Shown piece by piece: positions 10,713 through 18,335 of a stretch of 64,000 nucleotides of DNA. The stretch lies in NCBI RefSeq assembly GCF_003710985.1, contig NZ_RHHT01000003.1:170312-234311 (forward strand), written 5' to 3'. Position numbers and translations under genes: made by a program. The notes under the pieces were generated by a model, which saw only the letters and a program-made list of their open reading frames with translations, ran no database searches and was not told the DNA's origin. Source of the stretch: Brevibacillus panacihumi. Its GTDB lineage: Bacteria; Bacillota; Bacilli; Brevibacillales; Brevibacillaceae. Each line of letters begins with the position of its first letter. Positions within the stretch are counted from its first letter, which is position 1.

Positions 10713-11139
10713 GAGCCATGCCCCCATTTTGGATATCTGCATACATATCGGTAATAAGCTGCTGAATAACTTCTTTATTTTCTTCATATTTGTTTTCGTT
10801 CATCAATTGTTGCACCTGCGTCAATGCTTGATAGGCTTGTTGATAAAAAAGAATGTGCTGTGAAATCTCATGTATTTTTTGCTGCATGAATGCATTCGAA
10901 ACGATATTGCATTCTGATGATACAGGTTTTTCTTGCAGCTGAAGCAAGCTTTCTATTTCCTGCAAGGTAAAGCCCAGCCGTTTCAAAACCAGAACGAATT
11001 GAAGGGCTTCCTCACATTTTTTATCGTATTGCCGGTAGCCATTTTCCATTCTGGCAGGCTTCAGCAATCCCATTTTTTCATAGTAGCGAATACGGTCCGT
11101 TGATACATGAAACTTTTGGGCAAATTCTTTAATTCGCAT
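10702..11139 (-). CDS. MerR family transcriptional regulator
   Basis: This 145-residue regulator begins with a MerR winged helix-turn-helix, MRIKEFAQKFHVSTDRIRYYEKMGLLKPARMENGYRQYD, followed by ALQFVLVLKRLGFTLQEIESLL and a C-terminal dimerisation helix. There are no conserved metal-binding cysteine pairs, so it is not an obvious metal sensor. Its minus-strand promoter has the stretched 19-bp spacer with a central palindrome that MerR proteins act on. It therefore probably controls its own operon with the DUF4260 gene, which it overlaps. The region is AT-rich compared with its surroundings. Confidence 0.88.
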   Translation of the reverse strand: MRIKEFAQKFHVSTDRIRYYEKMGLLKPARMENGYRQYDKKCEEALQFVLVLKRLGFTLQEIESLLQLQEKPVSSECNIVSNAFMQQKIHEISQHILFYQQAYQALTQVQQLMNENKYEENKEVIQQLITDMYADIQNGGMAHEE

Positions 11140-11161
11140 CCAGTCACTCTCCTTGCCTAGA

Positions 11162-11192
11162 ACTATAACATTGGAGTAAACTCCAAGGTCAA
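11162..11192 (-). promoter_or_regulatory. MerR-type promoter with 19-bp spacer
   Basis: Read on the minus strand, a -35 of TTGACC (complement of 11187-11192) and a -10 of TATAGT (complement of 11162-11167) are separated by 19 bp. The spacer holds the palindrome TTGGAGTTTACTCCAA. An over-long spacer with a dyad inside is the hallmark of promoters that MerR regulators activate by DNA distortion. The merR start codon lies 23 bases downstream. Confidence 0.85.
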
Positions 11193-11200
11193 GCGAATAT

Positions 11201-11249
11201 CAAAAAAACGTGCAAACCAGGCACCTGACAGGTACGAGGCTTGCACGTT
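11201..11249 (-). terminator. Hairpin terminator of the heme monooxygenase gene (repeat copy B)
   Basis: A 13-bp perfect stem (outer arms AAAAAACGTGCAA and TTGCACGTTTTTT) with T runs on both strands lies between the monooxygenase stop at 11276 and the merR promoter. It can terminate in either direction. It is the better-preserved copy of the 49-base repeat also present at 10290-10338. Confidence 0.85.
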
Positions 11250-11275
11250 TTTTGGCATGTCATGCGATCCAATTT

Positions 11276-11599
11276 TTATTCAGCAGCGGCTTGCTTCACG
11301 GATTTCACGTAGTAGACGCCGCCTTCGGAGTTGAGCAGATACTCGGGCTTCGGCTTGCCGAGATTGGCTTTATGCCCGGCGATATGCGCATCGCTTTTCT
11401 CCCATTGCTTCCAATGCGCCTCAGATTCCCAACGCACCTGGACGATGACTTCTTCCTCTCCGCGCGGAACCTTCTTGACCATGACGGTAGAATCGATAAA
11501 GCCTTCTTGCTTTTCGATCAAGCCTTCGCCGCTGAAGCGATTGACCACTTGGTCCGAGAAGCCTTCCTTTACTGTGATTTTTCGCATTTGAACGAACAT
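11276..11599 (-). CDS. hmoA: Heme-degrading monooxygenase / antibiotic biosynthesis monooxygenase domain (HmoA-like)
   Basis: This protein of about 107 residues has the ferredoxin-like ABM fold of IsdG-type heme monooxygenases, which open heme to release iron. The N-terminus MFVQMRKITVKEGFSDQVVNRF and the central VRWESEAHWKQWEKSDAHIAGHK closely resemble B. subtilis HmoA as I recall it; the SDAHIAGHK histidines are the likely heme-contact region. The ATG at 11599 is chosen over one 21 bases upstream because the conserved family starts there and GGGAGC precedes it. A Fur-like box just upstream suggests iron control. It is a single-gene unit ending at the 11201-11249 terminator. Confidence 0.85.
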   Translation of the reverse strand: MFVQMRKITVKEGFSDQVVNRFSGEGLIEKQEGFIDSTVMVKKVPRGEEEVIVQVRWESEAHWKQWEKSDAHIAGHKANLGKPKPEYLLNSEGGVYYVKSVKQAAAE

Positions 11600-11647
11600 G
11601 TGACCCGCTCCCATTCTCACAAAATATCTTCCTGAGACCAGTGTAAC

Positions 11648-11662
11648 TGATAATGATTCTTA
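11648..11662. promoter_or_regulatory. Fur-like box upstream of hmoA
   Basis: TGATAATGATTCTTA matches the 7-1-7 Fur inverted repeat (TGATAAT-N-ATTATCA) with a perfect left half and five of seven bases in the right half. It lies about 50 bases upstream of the heme monooxygenase start and overlaps the last codons of the lipase gene. Control of a heme-iron release enzyme by Fur is plausible; binding is inferred. Confidence 0.5.
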
Positions 11663-12511
11663 TTTCCAGTGTTGACCGCTGGTGGAAGCACATCGGCAGT
11701 CCAGCCAATGCAAGAGGTCTGCGAGAAAGAGCGAATTCCCCTCCTCGTCAAAAGGGCGATGACGCATATGCTCATAGGCGATTTGCTGCTTGTCGCGGGA
11801 GCCGACAGATTCAAAGAACTGGCGCAGCTTTTCCGGCGGGGTCAGGCTGTCGTCTGTACCGTATTGCAGCAAAAACGGTACCCGCAGAGCAGGCGAACGC
11901 TTTTGCAGCAGTCTTTGTGCCGTGATGATCCCGCGACCCAAGCCTGGCGTGACGGTCTGGTGGCGCAGCGGATCGCCCTTCGTCCAGCCGTTTCGATTGG
12001 GTTCTCTCGCATTTCGCGAATGGAGGGATTTTTCGACGGTGTAATCCGGCTTGAGATAGCTCATCAGGAAAATGAGCCATTTTTCCATGGGTCTGATGGT
12101 GTAGGAAAATGCGGGTGCGATCGCGGCGAGGCCGGCAATTCCTGTCTCTTCATGGAGGCAATAGTCGAGGCAGATCAGACCGCCAAGACTATGCCCAAGC
12201 AAAAAAAGCGGCAATCCGGGATGCAAACCGCCGACTACTTGTCGAAAAGCGTGCAAATCCCCGCGATACTCGTCCCAGCGGCGCACATATCCCCGCGTGC
12301 CGCTGCTTCTGCCGTGACCGCGCAGGTCAAACGAATAGGCTGCGTATTGGTGTTCGGCCAAATGCCGGCTGATCCTGTCCATGCCCCCGCTGTGGTCGCC
12401 AAATCCATGAACGATGATCACCGCGGCTTTCGGGGATGGCGCTGGGCAGAGGCTGCGATAGTATAATTCTAAGCCGCCCACCCCGGCAAACGTTCCTTCT
12501 GCTGTCAGCAA
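11660..12511 (-). CDS. Alpha/beta hydrolase, monoacylglycerol lipase / lysophospholipase type
   Basis: This hydrolase of about 283 residues resembles monoglyceride lipases. Seen are the oxyanion motif VIIVHGFGDHSGG, SFDLRGHGRSSGTRG, the nucleophile elbow LLGHSLGG, the acid region LLQYGTDDSLTPPEKL and a late catalytic His in AYEHMRHRPFDE. No signal peptide is evident, so it is probably cytoplasmic. The start is taken as TTG at 12511 because a strong AAGGAGGTG (complement of 12522-12530) lies 10 bases upstream; an in-frame ATG at 12568 lacks one and would add a nonconserved tail. The substrate is inferred from family resemblance only. Confidence 0.82.
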   Translation of the reverse strand: MLTAEGTFAGVGGLELYYRSLCPAPSPKAAVIIVHGFGDHSGGMDRISRHLAEHQYAAYSFDLRGHGRSSGTRGYVRRWDEYRGDLHAFRQVVGGLHPGLPLFLLGHSLGGLICLDYCLHEETGIAGLAAIAPAFSYTIRPMEKWLIFLMSYLKPDYTVEKSLHSRNAREPNRNGWTKGDPLRHQTVTPGLGRGIITAQRLLQKRSPALRVPFLLQYGTDDSLTPPEKLRQFFESVGSRDKQQIAYEHMRHRPFDEEGNSLFLADLLHWLDCRCASTSGQHWK

Positions 12512-12634
12512 TATGCGGCTGCACCTCCTTGCCTGGCAGCTTTTCTGGGCGTAAGGCGAATGAGCCATACAAAATTCTCCAGAGCAAATAATACACCAGG
12601 TTTATCCATGATGTTTTTTTGATTATAGCATGGG

Positions 12635-12683
12635 TTGAAAAAGAGGATCTCTCGTCACTTTTCTGACGATCAAGATCCTCTTT
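12635..12683 (-). terminator. Terminator of dctA
   Basis: An 11-bp outer stem (AAAGAGGATCT with AGATCCTCTTT) plus an inner CGTCA/TGACG stem is followed on the minus strand by a run of T residues. It lies just downstream of the dicarboxylate transporter stop at 12705. Confidence 0.85.
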
Positions 12684-12704
12684 CTGTTCAGCTAGAGCCA
12701 ATTT

Positions 12705-13961
12705 TTACGCTGTCATAGGTGCGGAGGAATTCTCCTCCTGCACGGGGTTTGGATTGAATTCGCCTTCTGTCTTGGCGATCACGACGGTTGCGACTCCATT
12801 TCCGATCAGGTTGGTGATCGCGCGAGCCTCAGACATGAAACGGTCCACCCCAAGCAGCAGAGCCATCCCTTCGACCGGAATCATCGGGAAGGCAGCCAGG
12901 GTTGCGGCCAAGGTAATAAAACCGGAACCGGTCACACCCGCAGCTCCTTTGGAGGTAATCATCAAAATTCCGAGAAGCGTCAACTGCTCCCAGACGCTCA
13001 GGTCGACACCGTAGGCTTGCGCGATGAAAAGGGCAGCCATCGACAGGTAGATGGAGGTGCCGTCCAGATTGAAGGAATACCCGGTCGGAATGACCAGTCC
13101 GACAACCGATTTGGAACAGCCGTACTTTTCGAGACGATCCATCATGCGCGGCAGGGCTGATTCGGAAGAGGAGGTGCCCAGTACCAGCAAAACCTCTTCA
13201 CGGATGTATTTGATGAACGAAAAAATGTTGAACTGGTAGTAGCGAGCGATTGCACCCAAAATGAGAACGATAAACAGAAACATGGTGATATAGACGGCTG
13301 ACATCAGAAGGCCCAGCTTGGTCAAGGAGCCGAGGCCGAATTTTCCGATCGTATACGACATGGCCCCGAAAGCTGCGATCGGAGACACTTTCATGATCAT
13401 GTTGACGACGCCGAAGAATCCGTGAGAAAGCTTGTCGAACAAATCAATAACCGGCTTCGCTTTTGAGCCCATGGCTGCCAGAGAAATACCGAAGAGTACA
13501 GCAAAGAACAAAATGGGGAGCAGGTCTCCGCCAGCCATCGCTCCGACTACGTTTTCCGGAATGATCCCCATCAAAAAGTCGATGACGCCTTGGCTTTCAG
13601 CGGCTGCCTTGGTGTAGTTCGAAACATCGCCTTCCAAGCCGGATTTGTCAAAACCAACTCCTGGCTTGATCAGATTGACGACCAAAAGACCGATGGCCAG
13701 CGCAATGGTGGTAACGATTTCAAAATAAAGCAAAGCCTTTCCGCCGATCTTGCCGACCTTTTTCATGTCTCCCATACTGGCAATTCCGTTTACCACCGTA
13801 AAGAAAATGATAGGAGGGATCACCATTTTGATCAGCTTGATGAAAACATCAGCCAGCACCTTGAGCTGTGCCCCGAACGCAGGCGCGTAATGCCCGACAA
13901 GAATACCGATGATGATAGCGATAACGACTTGTACAGTCAGATTTCGAAAATTGATTCTCAT
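12705..13961 (-). CDS. dctA: C4-dicarboxylate:cation symporter, DAACS family (DctA/DctP type)
   Basis: This 418-residue integral membrane transporter imports succinate, fumarate or malate with cations. The family signature [14 protein letters not shown] near residue 255 and the substrate-binding [22 protein letters not shown] near residue 295 are those of DctA rather than glutamate carriers. The first hairpin [22 protein letters not shown] is also typical. The ATG follows AAAGAAAGGAAG. It ends at a strong terminator. A CcpA-type cre-like site lies upstream, and the DctB-DctS-DctR genes about 3.2 kb away are the expected inducing system. In B. subtilis these genes are adjacent; here other genes lie between. 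Confidence 0.92.
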   Translation of the reverse strand: MRINFRNLTVQVVIAIIIGILVGHYAPAFGAQLKVLADVFIKLIKMVIPPIIFFTVVNGIASMGDMKKVGKIGGKALLYFEIVTTIALAIGLLVVNLIKPGVGFDKSGLEGDVSNYTKAAAESQGVIDFLMGIIPENVVGAMAGGDLLPILFFAVLFGISLAAMGSKAKPVIDLFDKLSHGFFGVVNMIMKVSPIAAFGAMSYTIGKFGLGSLTKLGLLMSAVYITMFLFIVLILGAIARYYQFNIFSFIKYIREEVLLVLGTSSSESALPRMMDRLEKYGCSKSVVGLVIPTGYSFNLDGTSIYLSMAALFIAQAYGVDLSVWEQLTLLGILMITSKGAAGVTGSGFITLAATLAAFPMIPVEGMALLLGVDRFMSEARAITNLIGNGVATVVIAKTEGEFNPNPVQEENSSAPMTA

Positions 13962-13987
13962 GCCATTCTTCCTTTCTTTTGTTGTTG

Positions 13988-14001
13988 TGAAAGCGCTTTT
14001 T
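13988..14001. promoter_or_regulatory. cre-like catabolite repression site upstream of dctA
   Basis: TGAAAGCGCTTTTT fits the CcpA consensus TGWAARCGYTWNCW at all but one position. It lies 26 bases before the dctA start on the opposite strand, in the expected promoter-leader region. Glucose repression of C4-dicarboxylate uptake would be normal for this family; binding is inferred. Confidence 0.55.
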
Positions 14002-14196
14002 TATTTTCTTGCATTGTAAGGAATGGCAGGAGTGATTTAAATAATATGGTCATATTGTTTGTTTTGGTCTTTTTGGTCTTTTTCTACATCAAAGAGAATT
14101 GCGATTTGACATCCTCTCGACATGTTCAATCTGTAATCTAGATCATGTACATAGCATCGCGTCAGAAAAACATCGGGAGAAATGGAGGAGTTTGTT

Positions 14197-14934
14197 ATGT
14201 TTAAGAAACATTATCTTGCTACAGCGGCTGCTGGCTTGCTTCTGGCGACAACGCTGATTCCATCTGGAGCGAGTGCAGAGGTAGCGACCAAGAATCTGCA
14301 AGCAAAATACAACAATATCAAAGTCTTGAATAACGGCTATCAAATTTCCACACCTATTGAGCCATTCATCGTCAATGGCACGACGTACATCCCATTGCGC
14401 ATGATGGCTGACGTATTCAAAAAAGACGTCACTTGGGATGGAAAAACCTATACGATCAACGTGATCGATAAGCCTGATCCGAGCGTACAATCACAAATTG
14501 CAATCAAAGACGCGGAAATTGCTAGATTGAAAAATCAAATCACTTCGTTGCAGGATGAAATCGAAAATCTCGAAGACAAGCTGGATAAAAAGAACAGCAA
14601 AGATGATGACGATTTCGATGATGATCTGTCAGACTTGGAAGACGAATTGAACGATGATTACGGTGAATTCGAGGATCTGGAATGGACGATCTCTCTTGAT
14701 GGAGATGAGGATGAGATCGAGGTAGAAATCGAGATTGATCTCTCCGAGTACGGTGATGATTTCGATGAACTGACGAAGAGCGAACTGAAAGCATTCGTTC
14801 AAGACATCGTCGATGACATCTGGAGAGAATTTGACGCCGACATCACAGGCTACATCATCGACAGCGATGAAGATGATAAGCTGTACGAATTCGATGCTGA
14901 GTACGATGATGATCTTTCCTTCAGCAAATATTAA
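14197..14934 (+). CDS. Secreted copper amine oxidase N-terminal-domain protein with coiled coil and acidic C-terminus
   Basis: This exported protein of about 245 residues has no recognised enzyme domain. A signal peptide (KKHYLATAAAGLLLATTLIPSGASA) leads into a copper amine oxidase N-like domain, FIVNGTTYIPLRMMADVFKKDVTWDGKTYTI (residues about 62-92), a fold found in many Paenibacillaceae surface proteins. A coiled coil follows (IKDAEIARLKNQITSLQDEIENLEDKLDKK), then a very acidic region rich in Asp and Glu to the end. The ATG at 14197 is preferred because GGAGG lies 8 bases upstream. It is monocistronic, with a terminator at 14954. Cation binding or wall attachment is a guess from charge. Confidence 0.8.
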   Translation: MFKKHYLATAAAGLLLATTLIPSGASAEVATKNLQAKYNNIKVLNNGYQISTPIEPFIVNGTTYIPLRMMADVFKKDVTWDGKTYTINVIDKPDPSVQSQIAIKDAEIARLKNQITSLQDEIENLEDKLDKKNSKDDDDFDDDLSDLEDELNDDYGEFEDLEWTISLDGDEDEIEVEIEIDLSEYGDDFDELTKSELKAFVQDIVDDIWREFDADITGYIIDSDEDDKLYEFDAEYDDDLSFSKY

Positions 14935-14953
14935 AATTTCATAGGTGCAACCC

Positions 14954-14994
14954 AAGCCTTGCTTCTCTCACACCGAGAAAAGCAAGGCTTTTTT
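14954..14994 (+). terminator. Rho-independent terminator after the acidic secreted protein
   Basis: AAGCCTTGCTT pairs with AAGCAAGGCTT around a short inner stem and is followed by six T residues, 19 bases after the stop. Confidence 0.9.
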
Positions 14995-15099
14995 CCTATT
15001 TCCATAATGAAGGAATCCCAATATAAAGAAAAAAGAGGTAGACTGGAAGAGATGTGAGGAAACCATCTATTATGTCTTTGAAATCAGGAGCGGCTTTTC

Positions 15100-15789
15100 A
15101 TGAAACAAATTCTTTTGGTGGAAGATGAGTTGGTTATCTCCCGCGTACTGAAAGCGTATCTGCAAAAAGAAGACTATCAGGTTTGGCAAGCCGAAAACGG
15201 CAATGACGCCGTTCGCCTTTTTGACGAACAAAAGCCGGATCTCGTCCTGCTGGATGTCATGCTTCCGGAAATGAGCGGCTGGGAAGTCCTGCAGTACATA
15301 AGGGAAAGAAGCGCCTGTCCTGTCATCATGATGACGGCCTTGGGACAAACCGATCAGAAATTGAAAGGCTTCAATCAGGGAGCGGACGACTACATTACCA
15401 AGCCGTTTGTGGCCGAGGAGGTCGTGGCACGGGTAAACGCTGTCCTGCGCCGTTCTGCGATTCTCGTCAAGGATCAGGAGACGCGTTTTTTTGGCGGACT
15501 CAAAATCAATTTCAAATCGCATAGCGTGACACTGCATGGCATCGATTTGCAGTTTCATCCGAAAGATTTGTCTTTGCTGCTGTTTTTGGCGCAAAATCCA
15601 AACCGGACATTTTCCCGCGAGCAATTGATCGAGCATCTATGGGGGATGGACTATGAGGGCAGTGATCGGGCTGTAGACCTGGCTATCAAACGAATTCGCA
15701 AAACCCTGCAAAACTGGCCTGCCTCCGAGGGGGAAATCAAAACGCTCAGAGGGGTGGGGTATCAGTTCAGTGTTTTTGATAAATCATAA
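15100..15789 (+). CDS. OmpR/PhoB family response regulator
   Basis: This 229-residue regulator has a receiver domain (KQILLVEDELVISRVLKAYL; phospho-acceptor Asp52 in LVLLDVMLPEMSG; MMTALGQ; conserved Lys in YITKPF). A C-terminal winged-helix DNA-binding domain follows, with FSREQLIEHLWGMDYEGSDRAVDLAIKRIRKTL and the final RGVGYQF. The ATG follows CAGGAG. It overlaps the downstream histidine kinase by 20 bases, forming one two-component operon. The target genes are not evident. The acidic secreted protein just upstream is a candidate only by proximity. Confidence 0.92.
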   Translation: MKQILLVEDELVISRVLKAYLQKEDYQVWQAENGNDAVRLFDEQKPDLVLLDVMLPEMSGWEVLQYIRERSACPVIMMTALGQTDQKLKGFNQGADDYITKPFVAEEVVARVNAVLRRSAILVKDQETRFFGGLKINFKSHSVTLHGIDLQFHPKDLSLLLFLAQNPNRTFSREQLIEHLWGMDYEGSDRAVDLAIKRIRKTLQNWPASEGEIKTLRGVGYQFSVFDKS

Positions 15790-17188
15790 TCCGACCTCCC
15801 TGCTGCGGTATTGGACGACGCGATATCTGCTCACCCTGTGTGTAGGATTGCTTATTATTGGGGTCGTCTCTGCGATTTGGATCAAGGAGGCGGCGACGGA
15901 GAAGCAGCTCGAAGTCACGAGCTTGTTCGTGGAAGAGGTAGCCGATCGGGTTGTGGACAACGAAGGAAAATTGTATGTCGGTGAGACGCTGCACCAGATT
16001 TTGGAGAGCAGGCGCCGCTTTATGGGCGTAGACCGCAATCTGCTGCTGTTTATCAAGGATGTGCATGGTCGGATCATCTACAGCAAATCGGGCTTGCCCT
16101 CTTCCTTCCAGGAGGATGTCCCTCGCTTGCTTATGATCGCGGAACAGTCCAGCAAGGTCAAGTCGCTTCAAGGGGATACTCTCTATGTCGTAAAAAAAGA
16201 TCTGGACAATGACCGTGAAAAGCTGGGGACCATCCTGTTGCTGTTCCCGGAGACGGATGTTCGCGTCAGTCCGGAACAGCTTCAATACCTGGTCATCATG
16301 CTGGGCAGCTTGGGCGTGTTGGGCTGGGCCGTCATCTATTTTCATTCCCGCAAGCTGGCCAAGCCGATCGAGGATGTAGTCGCGGCCGCGAAGCGAATCG
16401 TGGAGGGCGATTACGAGGTTACCATCACCAAGCAGATCAAGGAAAAGGAAATTCACGAGCTGGTCTCGACGTTCAAGGAGATGGCGGATCGGCTAAGGCA
16501 ATTGGAGAGCATGCGCACGGAGCTTTTGGCTGGCGTCACGCATGAATTGAAGACTCCGGTCACTTCTATCAGCGGCTTGATTCAGGCGATTAATGACAAG
16601 GTGGTCTCAGGAGAAGAAGAGCGGGAGTTTTTGGTGATCTGTCTGCGAGAGACCAAGCGCCTGGAGAAAATGGTGGAGGATTTGCTCGATTTCAACTCTT
16701 TTGCTGTCGGCGAAATCACGGTCAACCGAGAGTTGCAAAATGTGAACAAACTCATTTACGAGATTGCCTCCCAGTGGCAGATCGGACAGGATGCTGAAAT
16801 CCTTAGACTCCATGCGACTATTCCGGAGCAGCAGTGGGTCGTGCCTGTCGATCCTGGGCGGGTGCAGCAGATCCTGATCAATCTGCTGAACAACGCACGG
16901 CAAGCGATCGATGCGGATGGCAGGATCGAGCTGCGACTCTATGAAACGGAGGATGATCTGCGCTTAGATGTGACGGACAATGGCAAGGGCATCCCAGAAA
17001 ACGAACAACCCTTAATTTTCGAGCGATTTTTCCGGGGCAGCAATAAAAAGGACAAGGTCCGTGGATTGGGTCTGGGTCTGTCGTTTTCCAGAATCATGGC
17101 GAGAGCCTTGGGAGGAGACCTCATTTTGACGAAAAGTGATGAGCATGGGTCTACGTTCACGCTGATCCTGCCCAAAAACAGGGAATGA
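15770..17188 (+). CDS. Sensor histidine kinase with HAMP domain
   Basis: This 472-residue membrane kinase pairs with the overlapping response regulator. It has a first membrane segment (YLLTLCVGLLIIGVVSAIWI), an extracytoplasmic sensor of about 140 residues, and a second membrane segment (YLVIMLGSLGVLGWAVIYF). A HAMP linker follows, then a dimerisation/phospho-acceptor helix (LLAGVTHELKTPVTSISG, His near residue 258). The ATPase domain has N box INLLNNARQAI, VTDNGKGIPENE, and RGLGLGLSFSRIMA. The GTG at 15770 gives the overlap with the regulator; the ribosome site is weak. No known ligand-binding sensor motif is recognised. Confidence 0.9.
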   Translation: MFLINHNPTSLLRYWTTRYLLTLCVGLLIIGVVSAIWIKEAATEKQLEVTSLFVEEVADRVVDNEGKLYVGETLHQILESRRRFMGVDRNLLLFIKDVHGRIIYSKSGLPSSFQEDVPRLLMIAEQSSKVKSLQGDTLYVVKKDLDNDREKLGTILLLFPETDVRVSPEQLQYLVIMLGSLGVLGWAVIYFHSRKLAKPIEDVVAAAKRIVEGDYEVTITKQIKEKEIHELVSTFKEMADRLRQLESMRTELLAGVTHELKTPVTSISGLIQAINDKVVSGEEEREFLVICLRETKRLEKMVEDLLDFNSFAVGEITVNRELQNVNKLIYEIASQWQIGQDAEILRLHATIPEQQWVVPVDPGRVQQILINLLNNARQAIDADGRIELRLYETEDDLRLDVTDNGKGIPENEQPLIFERFFRGSNKKDKVRGLGLGLSFSRIMARALGGDLILTKSDEHGSTFTLILPKNRE

Positions 17189-17192
17189 CGAA

Positions 17193-17220
17193 GAAGCTTC
17201 ACCGCGCAAGGTGAAGCTTC
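17193..17220. terminator. Hairpin between convergent histidine kinase and dctB genes
   Basis: A perfect 11-bp stem (GAAGCTTCACC / GGTGAAGCTTC, 6-base loop) starts 5 bases after the kinase stop and includes the last codons and stop of dctB. No good T run follows on either strand, so termination is plausible but not certain; it may instead protect the 3' ends. Confidence 0.5.
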
Positions 17221-18242
17221 TCGATTTCCTGCATCAGCTCAGGGCCGATTTGAGGGGCAAACGAGTCATAGACTGGCTGCAAAGCCTGACGCCAAGCCGC
17301 CCGCTCCTCCTCCGTCTGGATGTGCGTTTGCATCAATTCCTTCGTGAGCAGCTCGTCCAACTGCTGCGCATTCATTTCCACAGACAGTTGATTGTTGAAG
17401 GCCGTCGCTTCCTTCAGCGCTTCTTCGATGGCTTGCTTCAGGTGGTCAGGAAGCTCCTTCCAAAACGGTTCGTTTACGATCACCGCATATCCCAAAAAAT
17501 TGTGGTTGCTGACCGTCAGATGCTTTTGGACTTCGTACAAGCGTTTGGTATACAGATTGGAGATAGTGTTCTCCTCGCCATCTACCTTGCCTGTGGCCAA
17601 CAAGATGTAGAGGTCGCCGAACGAAGAACCGACGGGAATCGCCCCGAGAGTCCGGTAATGGGTGTCCAGCACCTTGCTGGGAATAATGCGGATGCGTTGC
17701 CCCTGAAAATCCGTCGGCAGGATGAGTGGCTGATTCGCTGTCACCTGCTTGAAACCGCTGCTCCAGAAGGCCAGCCCCTTCATGCCGGACTTTTCCAAGG
17801 TTGAAAAGAGGATTTCTCCGATCTTTCCCTGAAAGGCGGTCTCCACTTCTTGATAGACATAGGGCAGCTCCAGGACGGACCACTGCGGAATCGTACCGGA
17901 GAGGTGGGAGTATGCAGGGGCGATCATCTGGATCTCGCCGCTGATCAAGGCAGGAATCTCGGTTTGCTCGGAATGCAGGATGCTATTGGGGAAAACCTGG
18001 ACTTCCACCTTGCCGTCCGTTTTTTCCTTCACCAGCTGCGCAAAGCGATCCACCGCCAGACCTTTCGGCGTGTACTCTGCTACGACATGACTGAATTTAA
18101 TGATAATTTGTTCTGAGAGCCCTTCCTGTTCCCCGTCAATATCCGATTCCCCGATGGAAAAATAATCAGGGCCGAAGCCGATGAGAAGAGCGCTCGCCAG
18201 TCCAAGCAGGATGATCAGGGAAATGCTGATCCAGGACTTCAT
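17199..18242 (-). CDS. dctB: TRAP-type C4-dicarboxylate binding protein (DctB/DctP family)
   Basis: This 347-residue extracytoplasmic solute-binding protein belongs to the DctP (TRAP) family. In Bacillus the equivalent DctB helps the DctS kinase sense C4-dicarboxylates rather than feeding a TRAP channel. An N-terminal hydrophobic segment (WISISLIILLGLASALLIGFG) serves as export signal or anchor; no lipobox cysteine is seen. Family features include IIIKFSHVVAEYTPKGLAVDRFAQLV, FPNSILHSEQTEIPALISGEIQM and KVLDTHYRTLGAIPV. No TRAP membrane subunits are nearby, which supports the sensory role. It is divergent from dctS, sharing the 18243-18335 promoter region. GGAGGTG precedes the ATG. Confidence 0.87.
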   Translation of the reverse strand: MKSWISISLIILLGLASALLIGFGPDYFSIGESDIDGEQEGLSEQIIIKFSHVVAEYTPKGLAVDRFAQLVKEKTDGKVEVQVFPNSILHSEQTEIPALISGEIQMIAPAYSHLSGTIPQWSVLELPYVYQEVETAFQGKIGEILFSTLEKSGMKGLAFWSSGFKQVTANQPLILPTDFQGQRIRIIPSKVLDTHYRTLGAIPVGSSFGDLYILLATGKVDGEENTISNLYTKRLYEVQKHLTVSNHNFLGYAVIVNEPFWKELPDHLKQAIEEALKEATAFNNQLSVEMNAQQLDELLTKELMQTHIQTEEERAAWRQALQPVYDSFAPQIGPELMQEIEKLHLAR

Positions 18243-18335
18243 CGACGATCACCTCCATGATCTTGCGTTGATTTGCCGGACAAGCTGTAACAAAATATAT
18301 GGTAGCAGGCAACACTTGCGGAAAGGAAGAGCTTT
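18243..18335. promoter_or_regulatory. Divergent promoter region between dctB and dctS
   Basis: This 93-base gap separates the divergently read dctB and dctSR units and must hold their promoters. It contains the dctB ribosome site (GGAGGTG on the minus strand) and the dctS site (GGAAGAG). No operator could be named with confidence. Confidence 0.4.
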
